Notes under the pieces: model-generated
The model's input: the letters and a program-made list of their open reading frames with translations, nothing else
Told to the model about the DNA's origin: nothing
Database searches by the model: none
Translations under genes and position numbers: made by a program
DNA from: Halalkalibacter alkaliphilus
GTDB lineage: Bacteria > Bacillota > Bacilli > Bacillales > Bacillaceae_D
Assembly: GCF_023555415.1 (NCBI RefSeq)
Contig: NZ_JAKRYL010000001.1
Span: forward strand, 186,001-250,000
Reading direction: 5' to 3'
Length of the DNA stretch: 64,000 nt
Part shown: positions 54,055-62,357 of the stretch, one piece after another
How positions within the stretch are numbered: position 1 is the stretch's first letter
How the letters are laid out: each line of letters begins with the position of its first letter

Positions 54055-55341
54055 TTAATAGATCCCCATTGCAGCTAACGCGATTGCTGCAACCGTTGCA
54101 ATAATAGGGATAACGATCGCAACAACAGCAATGTCTTTATAACTTTCTTTATGTGATAATCCTGTTATGGTTAGTAACGTCAATACAGCACCATTATGAG
54201 GAAGGACATCTAATCCTCCCGAAGATAAGGAAGCAATACGATGAAATGCTTCCGGGCTAATTCCAGTACTTAGGGCGATTTGATAATATTGATCTCCCAA
54301 TGCTTCAAGGGCAATTCCCATCCCACCTGAAGCCGAACCTGTTGCACCAGCTAATAAATTAACAGCGATTGCTTCAGAGATAAGGGGGTTTCCTGGAACA
54401 TTCATTAACATTTCAGTAAGCTTTTTAAAGCCTGGTACTGCTTGAACAACGGTCCCGAATCCTACTGCTGCACTCGTATTAATAATTGCTATAATCGACC
54501 CTGTCGCACCACTATTGATGGATTTTACAAAGCCTTTCATTTTCGTAATATTTAATAATAAGATTAATAGAATACCAGAAAGCAATGCCACAACAATATG
54601 CCATTCGAGTAAGTTTAACGTTAATAGCACGGTTAGTAGTGGTAGTAGAGATAAGAGCACGTTCGGGGAATTCCCTTCTACCTTTAACATGCTCGTATCT
54701 TTTGGCTCTGTAAACCCTTCCCCTTTTTCCGTAAGCTGTTTTTGACGCCAAATTAAATAAAAATAGCCTCCGATTGCCATAATTAAAGCAGAAACAATTC
54801 CCATAACTGGAGCTGCCATTGCATTGGTTTGGAAATATGGCATTGGAATCAGGTTTTGAATTTGCGGCGTTCCTGGTAACGCTGTCATTGTAAAGGTAAA
54901 CGCACCTAATGCAATCGTAGCTGGCATAATTCTTCTGCTAATATTCGCCTCTCTAAATAAAGATAATGCAAGTGGATAAACCGCAAACACTACAACGAAT
55001 AAACTGATTCCTCCATATGTTAATACAGCACAAGATAAAATAACTCCTAAAATGGCTCGTTTTGTTCCCATTAATTTCGATAAAACAACAGCAATTGATT
55101 TTGCCATCCCTGTATCTTCCATTAATTTACCGAAAATCGCACTTAACATGAATACTGGGAACCATTGTTTAGCAAAGTTCACAAACCCACTCATATACGT
55201 ATTTGTGTATGCATCTAACAGATCTAACCCACCAGTAAGTGCTACAACACCGGCCGCAATTGGTGCAACCCAAATGATCGACCACCCCATAAATGCAAGC
55301 GTCATCAAAACAATTAAACCTAAAATAATACCAATCATCAT
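54055..55341 (-). CDS. GntP family permease
   Basis: The 428-residue protein has 12 or so membrane helices of the GntP/CitMHS-like family, starting MIGIILGLIVLMTLAFMGWS and with GATGSASGGMGIALEALGD and GGLDVLPHNGAVLTLL. GntP carriers import gluconate and other hydroxy-acids with protons. Encoded 98 bases after 3-hydroxybutyrate dehydrogenase, it most likely takes up 3-hydroxybutyrate. Start choice between two adjacent ATGs is open. Confidence 0.9.
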   Translation of the reverse strand: MMIGIILGLIVLMTLAFMGWSIIWVAPIAAGVVALTGGLDLLDAYTNTYMSGFVNFAKQWFPVFMLSAIFGKLMEDTGMAKSIAVVLSKLMGTKRAILGVILSCAVLTYGGISLFVVVFAVYPLALSLFREANISRRIMPATIALGAFTFTMTALPGTPQIQNLIPMPYFQTNAMAAPVMGIVSALIMAIGGYFYLIWRQKQLTEKGEGFTEPKDTSMLKVEGNSPNVLLSLLPLLTVLLTLNLLEWHIVVALLSGILLILLLNITKMKGFVKSINSGATGSIIAIINTSAAVGFGTVVQAVPGFKKLTEMLMNVPGNPLISEAIAVNLLAGATGSASGGMGIALEALGDQYYQIALSTGISPEAFHRIASLSSGGLDVLPHNGAVLTLLTITGLSHKESYKDIAVVAIVIPIIATVAAIALAAMGIY

Positions 55342-55439
55342 TCCACCCCATTATCTAATAGATTATCTGCATTTTTACCTACCCTACTACTTAGAATGTC
55401 AGGGTGTATATATACCCGGGCTAGTAAGACGGACTATTA

Positions 55440-56213
55440 CTACTGTGCCGTATATCCCCCGTCTAACAATACCGCCTGCCCAGTAACTCCTTTTGCTTTT
55501 TCACTACTTAAAAATAGAGCATAATCAGCAATTTCTTGAACTGCTAATAATCGTTTTTGTGGAACTAATGGATAAAGCACCTCTTCTTTTACTTTTTCAA
55601 CAGGAACATTACGAGTTTTTGCTAAGTCTTCAAATTGTCCACGAACGAGCGGCGTATCCACATAACCTGGACAAAGAGCATTCACGGTGATGTTATGCTC
55701 TGCTGTTTCAAGTGCTGCTACCTTTGTTAAACCAATTACTCCGTGTTTTGCACTGTTGTATGCAGCCTTTCCAGCAAAGCCAATCACCCCATTAATTGAA
55801 GCCATATTAATAATTCGTCCAAATCCTTGCTTTTTCATAATTGGCAATACATGCTTTGTCGCAACAAATGGGGCGATTTGCATCACTTTAATCATGAATT
55901 CAAACTTTTCAGTTGGAAACTCTTCAATAGGTGAAACATGTTGTAATCCTGCATTGTTAAACAGAACATCAAGCCTTCCAAATTTTTGCATTGTTGTATC
56001 AATTGCTGCTTTTATATCTTCTTCTTTTGTTACATCCACTTTTAATCCTAAACAATCATATCCTTGTTTTCTCAGGTTTTCTGTTACTTCGTTAACTTTT
56101 TCTTCATTAATATCTGTAAAAACTACTCTATAACCATCCTTAAGAAATGCTTCTCCAATTTGATACCCGATTCCGCTCGCTGCACCTGTAATAAACGTTA
56201 CTTTGTTTTCCAT
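55440..56213 (-). CDS. 3-hydroxybutyrate dehydrogenase (SDR family)
   Basis: The 257-residue short-chain dehydrogenase oxidises (R)-3-hydroxybutyrate to acetoacetate with NAD+. It has the nucleotide motif TGAASGIG, FNNAGLQHVSPIEEFP typical of this enzyme, the catalytic Ser in MASINGV, Tyr and Lys in YNSAKHG, and CPGYVDTPLV. It is first in an operon with GntP behind a sigma-54 promoter. Together they allow use of external or polymer-derived 3-hydroxybutyrate. Confidence 0.92.
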   Translation of the reverse strand: MENKVTFITGAASGIGYQIGEAFLKDGYRVVFTDINEEKVNEVTENLRKQGYDCLGLKVDVTKEEDIKAAIDTTMQKFGRLDVLFNNAGLQHVSPIEEFPTEKFEFMIKVMQIAPFVATKHVLPIMKKQGFGRIINMASINGVIGFAGKAAYNSAKHGVIGLTKVAALETAEHNITVNALCPGYVDTPLVRGQFEDLAKTRNVPVEKVKEEVLYPLVPQKRLLAVQEIADYALFLSSEKAKGVTGQAVLLDGGYTAQ

Positions 56214-56326
56214 TCTTCTTTCCTCCCTAATCTCTACTAATTATCTCTGTGAATGAGGGACTCGTTAACCGCTCCCCCATTTTGTTGTCGACGTGTAATA
56301 AGGGATAATAACTAAAATCTCCATTA

Positions 56327-56340
56327 AGACAGCGCTTTCA
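56327..56340 (-). promoter_or_regulatory. cre-like site in the hydroxybutyrate operon leader
   Basis: On the minus strand TGAAAGCGCTGTCT matches cre. It lies about 30-45 bases downstream of the predicted sigma-54 start, where bound CcpA would act as a roadblock. Confidence 0.6.
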
Positions 56341-56378
56341 ACAAAACAAGTGCTTCTTTGACACACTCACCAAAGATT

Positions 56379-56395
56379 AAGCAAGTTTTGTGCCA
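56379..56395 (-). promoter_or_regulatory. Sigma-54 (-24/-12) promoter of the hydroxybutyrate operon
   Basis: On the minus strand TGGCACAAAACTTGCTT is a near-consensus SigL promoter with GG and GC ten bases apart. The start near 56370 leaves a leader of about 155 bases. Confidence 0.85.
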
Positions 56396-56530
56396 ACTTT
56401 TTTAATTACCTTTAAAAAATGTAAAAATGAACTATAAAATCTCTCTCCAGTTACGAACTTGCTTACATTCTCAAAAAACAAAATTATATTTTGTGGTTTT
56501 GTTTATCCATGCTTTCTTATACTTTGTCAT

Positions 56531-56596
56531 TTCCGCAAATGTGGAATATTCCGTATTACAGGAATGTTCCCATGTCTATTTTCCGTAATTTCGGAA
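56531..56596. promoter_or_regulatory. Three 16-bp dyads, candidate enhancer for the second sigma-54 activator
   Basis: TTCCGCAAATGTGGAA (56531-56546), TTCCGTATTACAGGAA (56549-56564) and TTCCGTAATTTCGGAA (56581-56596) share TTCCG-N7-GGAA. They lie about 135-215 bases upstream of the -24/-12 promoter, the usual place for activator binding, and start 18 and 32 bases apart. Confidence 0.65.
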
Positions 56597-56608
56597 TAAA
56601 CAATAAAT

Positions 56609-56660
56609 AAAAAAGGTTCCTGTCCACCGTGCGTTATAGCACAGTACAGGAACCTTTTTT
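56609..56660 (-). terminator. Terminator of the LacI-TRAP-RpiB operon
   Basis: A 15-bp perfect stem (AAAAAAGGTTCCTGT with ACAGGAACCTTTTTT) lies one base after the rpiB stop, and the A/T arms supply the U-tract. Confidence 0.88.
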
Positions 56661-56661
56661 A

Positions 56662-57114
56662 TTACTTTTGATTACTATTATCCATCTCATGTAACATTTC
56701 TACTCGTCTTCTAAACTCTTCTGATGTGCTAAATGTTGCTGATAGAAATCTTTCAATTAGCTCATTTGCTACTGTGTGACCAATAATTTGAGCTCCAATT
56801 GCCATAACGTTAACATCATCATGTTCAACACATTGATGTGCAGTATAAATATCATGACACACCGAAGCCCTTATACCTGGTACTTTATTTGCCGCTATAC
56901 TGGCCCCAACACCTGTACCACAGATCATTATACCTCGTTCTGCTTCGTTATCTAGAACTGCTTGACATACTTGCTTTGTGATAACTGGAAAATCTACAGG
57001 ATCTGTATTATGAGAACCAAAATCAATGATTTCATGGCCTTCTTTTCTCAGAAATTCTAAAACCGATCCTTTTAACGGAAATCCTGCATGATCAGAACCA
57101 ATTGCTATTTTCAT
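56662..57114 (-). CDS. rpiB: Ribose-5-phosphate isomerase B family protein
   Basis: The 150-residue RpiB/LacA-fold sugar-phosphate isomerase starts MKIAIGSDHAGFPLKG, has the catalytic Cys in GIMICGTGVGASIAANKVPG, and HDIYTAHQCVEHDDVNVMAI. The family interconverts ribose-5-P and ribulose-5-P, and some members use allose-6-P or other phosphates. The ATG at 57114 is eight bases after AAAGGTGG; a GTG four codons earlier overlaps that site. It is last in the operon, so the sugar phosphate made by the ribokinase is its likely substrate. Confidence 0.9.
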   Translation of the reverse strand: MKIAIGSDHAGFPLKGSVLEFLRKEGHEIIDFGSHNTDPVDFPVITKQVCQAVLDNEAERGIMICGTGVGASIAANKVPGIRASVCHDIYTAHQCVEHDDVNVMAIGAQIIGHTVANELIERFLSATFSTSEEFRRRVEMLHEMDNSNQK

Positions 57115-57136
57115 AGTCTGTTCCACCTTTCAACTT

Positions 57137-58414
57137 TTATCTATTTACTAATTCAGGTAACCAAAGTGTTAAGCTCGGGAATAGGATCACTAGTAATAAT
57201 ACTACAACATTAGCAATAAAAAACGGCATTACTTCTTTTATGACTGATCCAATCTTATCCCCGCTAATCGAGGTCACTATATACAGGACAACTCCAATCG
57301 GTGGTGTTAAAAGACCTAAAGTAAGGTTAATTACGACAATCATTGTCATATGAATTGGATCAATACCTAATGAAGAGCCAAGTACTAATAATGTTGGTAA
57401 CACAATTACTAGAGAAGCGATCGTTTCCATAACAGATCCGACTACAAACAATACTAAATTAACTAGTAATATTGCCAAAATTGGAACAACTGTAATTAGT
57501 AAGATTGATTCGGAAATGGTTTGTGGGATTCTCTCTGATGCAATAATCCAACCATAGGTAGCAGCGAATCCAACAATAATTAAGACTGTTCCTGTAAATT
57601 GAGCTGTCTCCACACATGATCTGTACAAATCTCTCAAACTTACATCTCTACGGATAATAAATCCTAGCACAAGAGCGGCAAATACCCCCATTGCTCCAGC
57701 CTCTGTTGGTGTAAATAAACCACCTAATACTCCGTAAAGAATAAAAACAATTAATCCGAGCTCCCAAATACATCCTTTAAAGCTTTCCCAGATTTCCGCT
57801 ACTTGAAATTCATTTGATTTAGGGAACTTTCTTTTAACAGCAATTATATAAGCTGTGACCATCATTGCGATCCCCATTAATATACCCGGAATAATTCCCG
57901 CTAAAAATAGTTCATAAATTGATAATCCTGCTGTAACCCCAGCAATAATAATATTGATACTTGGAGGAATAATAGGTCCTACTGTTGAAGATGCACCTGT
58001 TATAGCTGCCGCATAAGCAGATGGATATCCTTCTTTTTTCATTGCAGGTATTAATGTTTTCCCTAATCCAGCCGTATCAGCCACTGCTGTACCAGAAATA
58101 CCTGAGAACAACATACTTATACCAACATTGGCAATCCCTAACCCACCTCTTATATATCCTACTATCGAAACAACAAACCTGATAAGCCTTTTAGTAGCCA
58201 TTCCGGAATTCAATATGGCTGCCAATAATAAGTAAAATGGAATCGCCAATAATGAAAAGGAGGTCAGTTGAGTCGTAATTCTTTGCCCTATTAATAATGG
58301 AGGAATGTCACTTATAATGATATAAGCTAATGACGACAAGCCAATAACAATAAATATAGGAAAGCGTAAAACTAATAATAAAATGAACAATATAAGCATG
58401 ACTACTAATGCCAT
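57137..58414 (-). CDS. TRAP transporter large permease (DctM)
   Basis: The 425-residue protein has 12 helices and the DctM pattern: SSLAYIIISDIPPLLIGQR, GISGTAVADTAGLGKTLIPA, GASSTVGPIIPPSINIII and LTLGLLTPPIGVVLYI. It catalyses Na+-driven uptake with the small permease and binding protein. The ATG at 58414 follows GGAGAAG; the frame open to 58453 would overlap dctQ. It lies between dctQ and rpiB. Confidence 0.93.
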   Translation of the reverse strand: MALVVMLILFILLLVLRFPIFIVIGLSSLAYIIISDIPPLLIGQRITTQLTSFSLLAIPFYLLLAAILNSGMATKRLIRFVVSIVGYIRGGLGIANVGISMLFSGISGTAVADTAGLGKTLIPAMKKEGYPSAYAAAITGASSTVGPIIPPSINIIIAGVTAGLSIYELFLAGIIPGILMGIAMMVTAYIIAVKRKFPKSNEFQVAEIWESFKGCIWELGLIVFILYGVLGGLFTPTEAGAMGVFAALVLGFIIRRDVSLRDLYRSCVETAQFTGTVLIIVGFAATYGWIIASERIPQTISESILLITVVPILAILLVNLVLFVVGSVMETIASLVIVLPTLLVLGSSLGIDPIHMTMIVVINLTLGLLTPPIGVVLYIVTSISGDKIGSVIKEVMPFFIANVVVLLLVILFPSLTLWLPELVNR

Positions 58415-58449
58415 ATTAACTTCTCCTTTCTTGTTACTACTTAAATCAA

Positions 58450-58947
58450 TCAATTTTTTGTAATGCTATTCTTACTTTTCCCTCTTAGATTGCAAATTGA
58501 TTTTATGAGAAGTTTGACATAGTAATAAGACATAATAATCATGCCGACAAACATACTAATTTGAATCCAAAACATTGAAATATTTAAGCGTGCAGTAGAT
58601 GCTCCACGACCACTCCATGCTAGTTGAAAAAGAATGACCCCGACCGTAAGTAAAAACAAGCAAATAACTGTATACACCACAATTTCGATTCTATTTCTCC
58701 ATTGTTGTGGGAATTTCTCAACAATATAATCCATACTAATGTGTGTATTACGGCCAGCAGCTACTGCAGCACCAATATTAACTAACCAAATTAATAAAAG
58801 TGTAGCCACCTCTTCTCCGCTCCAAATAGGTATCTTGTCAAAAAACTGTCGCGCAAAAACCTGTACAAACATGATAAATACAAGAGAGATTACCAATAGA
58901 AAAGCAGTGAATTCTAGGAAATTGATCAGTTTAAATCTCCGCAACAT
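58450..58947 (-). CDS. TRAP transporter small permease (DctQ)
   Basis: The 165-residue protein has four helices and the DctQ signature FARQFFDKIPIWSGEEVATL followed by LLIWLVNIGAAVAAGRNTHI. It partners the large permease. Its C-terminus is basic. Confidence 0.92.
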   Translation of the reverse strand: MLRRFKLINFLEFTAFLLVISLVFIMFVQVFARQFFDKIPIWSGEEVATLLLIWLVNIGAAVAAGRNTHISMDYIVEKFPQQWRNRIEIVVYTVICLFLLTVGVILFQLAWSGRGASTARLNISMFWIQISMFVGMIIMSYYYVKLLIKSICNLRGKSKNSITKN

Positions 58948-58984
58948 CTTAATCCCACCTTAAGAGGGGGAAGGCCCCTCTCTG

Positions 58985-60004
58985 TTATTTACTCTCGTTA
59001 ACCCTCTCAATCCACGTTTGCATAAGGGCATCATAGCTAGAGTATGCTTGTGAAGCAGCTTCAGCAAATTCTGAAGAATCAACTTCAATTATCTCTACAC
59101 CAGCTTCCTCTAGCCCAGCAAATGCAGCTTCTAATTCTTCAACATGTAGATTATGCTCAAACTCTTTTGTTTCTTGAGCCGCTTCTTCAATTGCTTGTTT
59201 TTGCTCATCTGTTAAGCTTTCAAAAATATCATTACTAATTAGAAGGTAAGCAGCTTGGTATTGATGATTTGAAAGAGTAATGTAATCTTGAACTTCATAG
59301 AATTTATCTGAATAAATTTGCGTAATTGGATTCTCTTGCGCATCTATAACATTTTGTTGTAAAGCTGAATACACTTCAGAAATAGGAAGTGTGACCACTC
59401 TCGCTCCCATTGCTTCAAATGCTGGAGGGGCAGTCGGTGATTCAGGTACACGAATGTTTAAACCTCTTAGATCATCAATAGATTCGATTTTTTTGTTACT
59501 TGAAATTTGTCTTGGAGCTCTCATGAAATACGTAAGTGGTTTAAACCCTTCTTCGATCATTAATTCATTTAATTCTTCACCAGATTCACTTGTTAAAAAG
59601 TTGTTTAGATGATCACTATCTTCGAACAAGTACGGAACTCCAAAAATACCGATTTCCTCAACCCAAGCAGATACCGGCTCCAAACTAACGGTTCCACCCA
59701 TTGTTCCAATTTTCATACCTTCTAAAGCTTCACGTTGAGTTCCAAGTGATGCAGAATCATGAACTTCGACCTTAATAGTGCCTTCCGTTTTTTCCTCTAC
59801 TAATTCTGCAAATTTATTTGTTGCTTTTACCCAAATATGAGACGAAGGCTGATCGAGTGAGAAGGTGATCGTCTTTTCTTCTGCTACTGTTTCTCCAGTT
59901 GAAGAAGATGAATCTGATGTAGTTGAATCCTCAGTAGTTGAACCACATGCACCTAAGAAGCCCACCATCATAGTTAGTGAAAGTATTGATAATAATTTTT
60001 TCAT
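58985..60004 (-). CDS. TRAP transporter substrate-binding lipoprotein (DctP)
   Basis: The 339-residue lipoprotein has signal MMVGFLGAC, a Ser/Thr-rich linker and a DctP fold: FSLDQPSSHIWVKATNKFAE, GLNIRVPESPTAPPAFEAMG (with the conserved Arg that binds carboxylates in most members) and NVIDAQENPITQIYS. TRAP binding proteins usually take organic acids. Being co-transcribed with ribokinase and RpiB suggests a sugar or sugar acid; the conserved Arg favours an acidic group. Confidence 0.92.
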   Translation of the reverse strand: MKKLLSILSLTMMVGFLGACGSTTEDSTTSDSSSSTGETVAEEKTITFSLDQPSSHIWVKATNKFAELVEEKTEGTIKVEVHDSASLGTQREALEGMKIGTMGGTVSLEPVSAWVEEIGIFGVPYLFEDSDHLNNFLTSESGEELNELMIEEGFKPLTYFMRAPRQISSNKKIESIDDLRGLNIRVPESPTAPPAFEAMGARVVTLPISEVYSALQQNVIDAQENPITQIYSDKFYEVQDYITLSNHQYQAAYLLISNDIFESLTDEQKQAIEEAAQETKEFEHNLHVEELEAAFAGLEEAGVEIIEVDSSEFAEAASQAYSSYDALMQTWIERVNESK

Positions 60005-60022
60005 TTTTTTCTCCCCTTTTTT

Positions 60023-60952
60023 TCATAGTTTTGAGGCATATCCATGCATTTCTTCATTCGTTGGCATACCGAGTTGAGCTCCGTTTTTTGTAACAGAAAG
60101 AGCTGCTGCTAAGTTGGAAAATCGAATAGCAGCTTCTAAATCATTACCACTTGCTAATGAATAAGCGAGAGCACCATTAAACGTATCCCCTGCACCAGTA
60201 GTATCAACTGGAACAACCTTCACACTTTTTACTTCTTGTAGAGTTTGATTCGAATGACTGCTGAATATTACACCATCTTCCCCCCTAGTTAGGATTATAT
60301 TTTTCACTCTTTGTTTAAAGAGTTGAGAAAAACCTATTTCAAGATCTTGCTGATTCTTTAAATCTAAACCCGTCATTGCTTGCATCTCACTGAAGTTTGG
60401 TGTTAAATAAGTTGTTTTTCCAATTAATTCAGCAGATAATGGTTGTGCTGGGGCCGGGTTTAGTATGATAGGAATGGAGTGTAATGTTGCGAGTTCCATT
60501 GCCTTCGAAACCGTTTCTAGCGGTATTTCTAATTGAACTAAGATAATATCTGAAGAAGCTATTAGCCTTTCTTGTTGATCGATGTGCTCTGGCAATAAAT
60601 CGTAATTTGCCCCAGGAATGACTGTAATCTTATTCGTATCATTAGAAACATTTATAAATGCAATACCACTTGAATTATTAGGAGAAGTATAAATTCCGTC
60701 AATATTAACACACTCATTTGATAGATTCTCCTTGATCTGAACACCTTGACTGTCTGCTCCTACAGATGAGATAAAAGATACATCACCACCTAGCCTAGCT
60801 GCTGCTACAGCTTGATTAGCTCCTTTTCCTCCCATAAACTCCTGAAAACTTGTTCCAATAATTGTTTCTCCTACTTGAGGATACGTTGCTGAACGTACAA
60901 CATAGTCAACATTTGAACTACCAATTACGGTTATTCTAGGTTTTCTATTCAA
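60023..60952 (-). CDS. rbsK: Ribokinase family carbohydrate kinase
   Basis: The 309-residue PfkB kinase has VIGSSNVDYVVRSATYPQVG, the substrate motif FMGGKGANQAVAAARLGG, and DTTGAGDTFNGALAYSLASG with the catalytic Asp. It would phosphorylate ribose or a related sugar at O5. The first residues and the GGKGANQA motif are those of true ribokinases. Its ATG overlaps the LacI stop by four bases. A substrate other than ribose is possible given the TRAP carrier. Confidence 0.88.
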   Translation of the reverse strand: MNRKPRITVIGSSNVDYVVRSATYPQVGETIIGTSFQEFMGGKGANQAVAAARLGGDVSFISSVGADSQGVQIKENLSNECVNIDGIYTSPNNSSGIAFINVSNDTNKITVIPGANYDLLPEHIDQQERLIASSDIILVQLEIPLETVSKAMELATLHSIPIILNPAPAQPLSAELIGKTTYLTPNFSEMQAMTGLDLKNQQDLEIGFSQLFKQRVKNIILTRGEDGVIFSSHSNQTLQEVKSVKVVPVDTTGAGDTFNGALAYSLASGNDLEAAIRFSNLAAALSVTKNGAQLGMPTNEEMHGYASKL

Positions 60953-61944
60953 TAGTCACACCTACTTTTTTTAGTAGAATCTCTTTCAATTAAACTGACA
61001 CTAAGCTCATGGAACGATTGATTTTTTTTGCTATTTACAATTTCATCTAAAATAGTATCTGTTGCTAATAATCCCATTTCAAAAATTGGTTGGGCAATAG
61101 TGCTCAACTCTGGAATTGTAATTTTAGAAAAGTTAATTCCATCAAAACCGATTACCGCTACATCTTCAGGAACTCTCAAACCTAACGAATATATAGCTTT
61201 TAGACTCCCTACGGCCATTAAATCATTACCCGCAAATATCCCATCAATTTTTTGAGTAGAGTTTAATAGTTTTAAGGTTGCTTCATATCCTGTCTGAATT
61301 TCATAATCACCATATACCAACAATTCATCCGAGTACCAGGATGAATCTTTTACAACAGCCAAATAACCTTCGAGCCTTTTTCTTGCTGTTACAATATTTT
61401 GCGGACCAGCAATATGCGCAATTCTTTCACATCCCTTTTTCAGTAAATGCCGAGTTGCTAGCATAGCCCCTTCATAATTTTTAGATGTAACAGATGACAG
61501 CTTTCCATCTAAAGTTCGATCAATAGACACAATTGGAATTTTACATTCCTCAATGTGTGAATACGTTAGCGTGTGTGAAGATAAAATGATTCCATCTACG
61601 TATTTCTGTTCTAATACTTGCAAATGATCTAACTCACTTTGTAGGTCACCATTAGAATTACACAAAATGACTGTGTAGCCTTTTTTCTTAGCTACTTCTT
61701 CAACCCCCTTAGCTAATTCAGCAAAGAAAGGGTTGGTGATATCAGGTAGGAGTAATCCAATAGTTTTTGACTTTTTATTATTCAGACTAACTGCGATAGA
61801 ACTCGGGGTGTAATTTAACTGTTTTACAATTTCCAGTACTTTTTCTTCTGTTTCTTTCTTGACTCGCCCTGTCCTATTAATTACTCGCGACACTGTGGCG
61901 ACGGAAACTCCAGCCTTTTTCGCTACTTCTCTAATCGTTGCCAT
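60949..61944 (-). CDS. LacI family transcriptional repressor
   Basis: The 331-residue repressor has the helix-turn-helix IREVAKKAGVSVATVSRVIN, a hinge helix near SSIAVSLNNKKSK and a periplasmic-binding-like sensor domain with TIGLLLPDITNPFFAELAKG and DGIFAGNDLMAVGSL. It is the first gene of the kinase-TRAP-isomerase operon. Three copies of GTAACCGGTTAC lie between its promoter and start codon, so it is autoregulated and controls the operon. The inducer is probably the transported sugar or its phosphate. Confidence 0.93.
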   Translation of the reverse strand: MATIREVAKKAGVSVATVSRVINRTGRVKKETEEKVLEIVKQLNYTPSSIAVSLNNKKSKTIGLLLPDITNPFFAELAKGVEEVAKKKGYTVILCNSNGDLQSELDHLQVLEQKYVDGIILSSHTLTYSHIEECKIPIVSIDRTLDGKLSSVTSKNYEGAMLATRHLLKKGCERIAHIAGPQNIVTARKRLEGYLAVVKDSSWYSDELLVYGDYEIQTGYEATLKLLNSTQKIDGIFAGNDLMAVGSLKAIYSLGLRVPEDVAVIGFDGINFSKITIPELSTIAQPIFEMGLLATDTILDEIVNSKKNQSFHELSVSLIERDSTKKSRCDY

Positions 61945-61959
61945 ACTCTCACCTTCAAT

Positions 61960-61971
61960 GTAACCGGTTAC
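61960..61971. promoter_or_regulatory. LacI operator copy 3
   Basis: GTAACCGGTTAC is a perfect 12-bp palindrome with the central CCGG of LacI-family operators. It abuts the ribosome binding site of the repressor gene. Confidence 0.85.
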
Positions 61972-61999
61972 TTTTTAATTTAAAAAATATTGATCCTGT

Positions 62000-62011
62000 G
62001 TAACCGGTTAC
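62000..62011. promoter_or_regulatory. LacI operator copy 2
   Basis: An identical GTAACCGGTTAC, 40 bases from copy 3 and 43 from copy 1, about four helical turns each. The flanks TGTAACCGGTTACTTTTTA are also shared with copy 3. Confidence 0.85.
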
Positions 62012-62042
62012 TTTTTAGTTCAAAAAAAACAACACGCTTTGT

Positions 62043-62054
62043 GTAACCGGTTAC
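62043..62054. promoter_or_regulatory. LacI operator copy 1
   Basis: An identical GTAACCGGTTAC just downstream of the predicted transcription start (about +8 to +19), a classical repressor position. Confidence 0.87.
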
Positions 62055-62068
62055 AATGTTATAAGTGA

Positions 62069-62098
62069 ATATTACACCTTCATCTATAAAAATGTCAA
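62069..62098 (-). promoter_or_regulatory. Promoter of the LacI-TRAP operon
   Basis: On the minus strand TTGACA (62093-62098) and TAATAT (62069-62074) are 18 bases apart. The start would be near 62061, before all three operators. Confidence 0.72.
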
Positions 62099-62286
62099 TA
62101 CAATTTAGAAAAAAATGAAAATTCTAATTAGTCTTCATTGTCAATCCTCTTCGTTAAATAAATTACGCATAATAATTTTAGATTTCATTATTTTTTTGAA
62201 GTATATTTATTTATCTCATAATTGTGTTCTCCACTAGCTAACTCACCTTTTTATATTCTTAGAATTTAGGGGATATCATTAAAAAT

Positions 62287-62327
62287 GGTTCCTGCACCCC
62301 ATGGTTACGTTACAGCACGCAGGAACC
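62287..62327 (-). terminator. Terminator of the patatin-like gene
   Basis: GGTTCCTGC pairs with GCAGGAACC, 31 bases after the stop, followed on the minus strand by ATTTTTAATG. It resembles the 56609-56660 terminator in sequence. Between 62099 and 62286 I see nothing further. Confidence 0.75.
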
Positions 62328-62357
62328 TTTTATTCAAACCCTAACTTGCTGCTATAC

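Noticed and set aside
55687-56133. 148-residue plus-strand frame opposite 3-hydroxybutyrate dehydrogenase
   Set aside because: Its composition reflects the antisense of a conserved SDR gene; no ribosome binding site or promoter.
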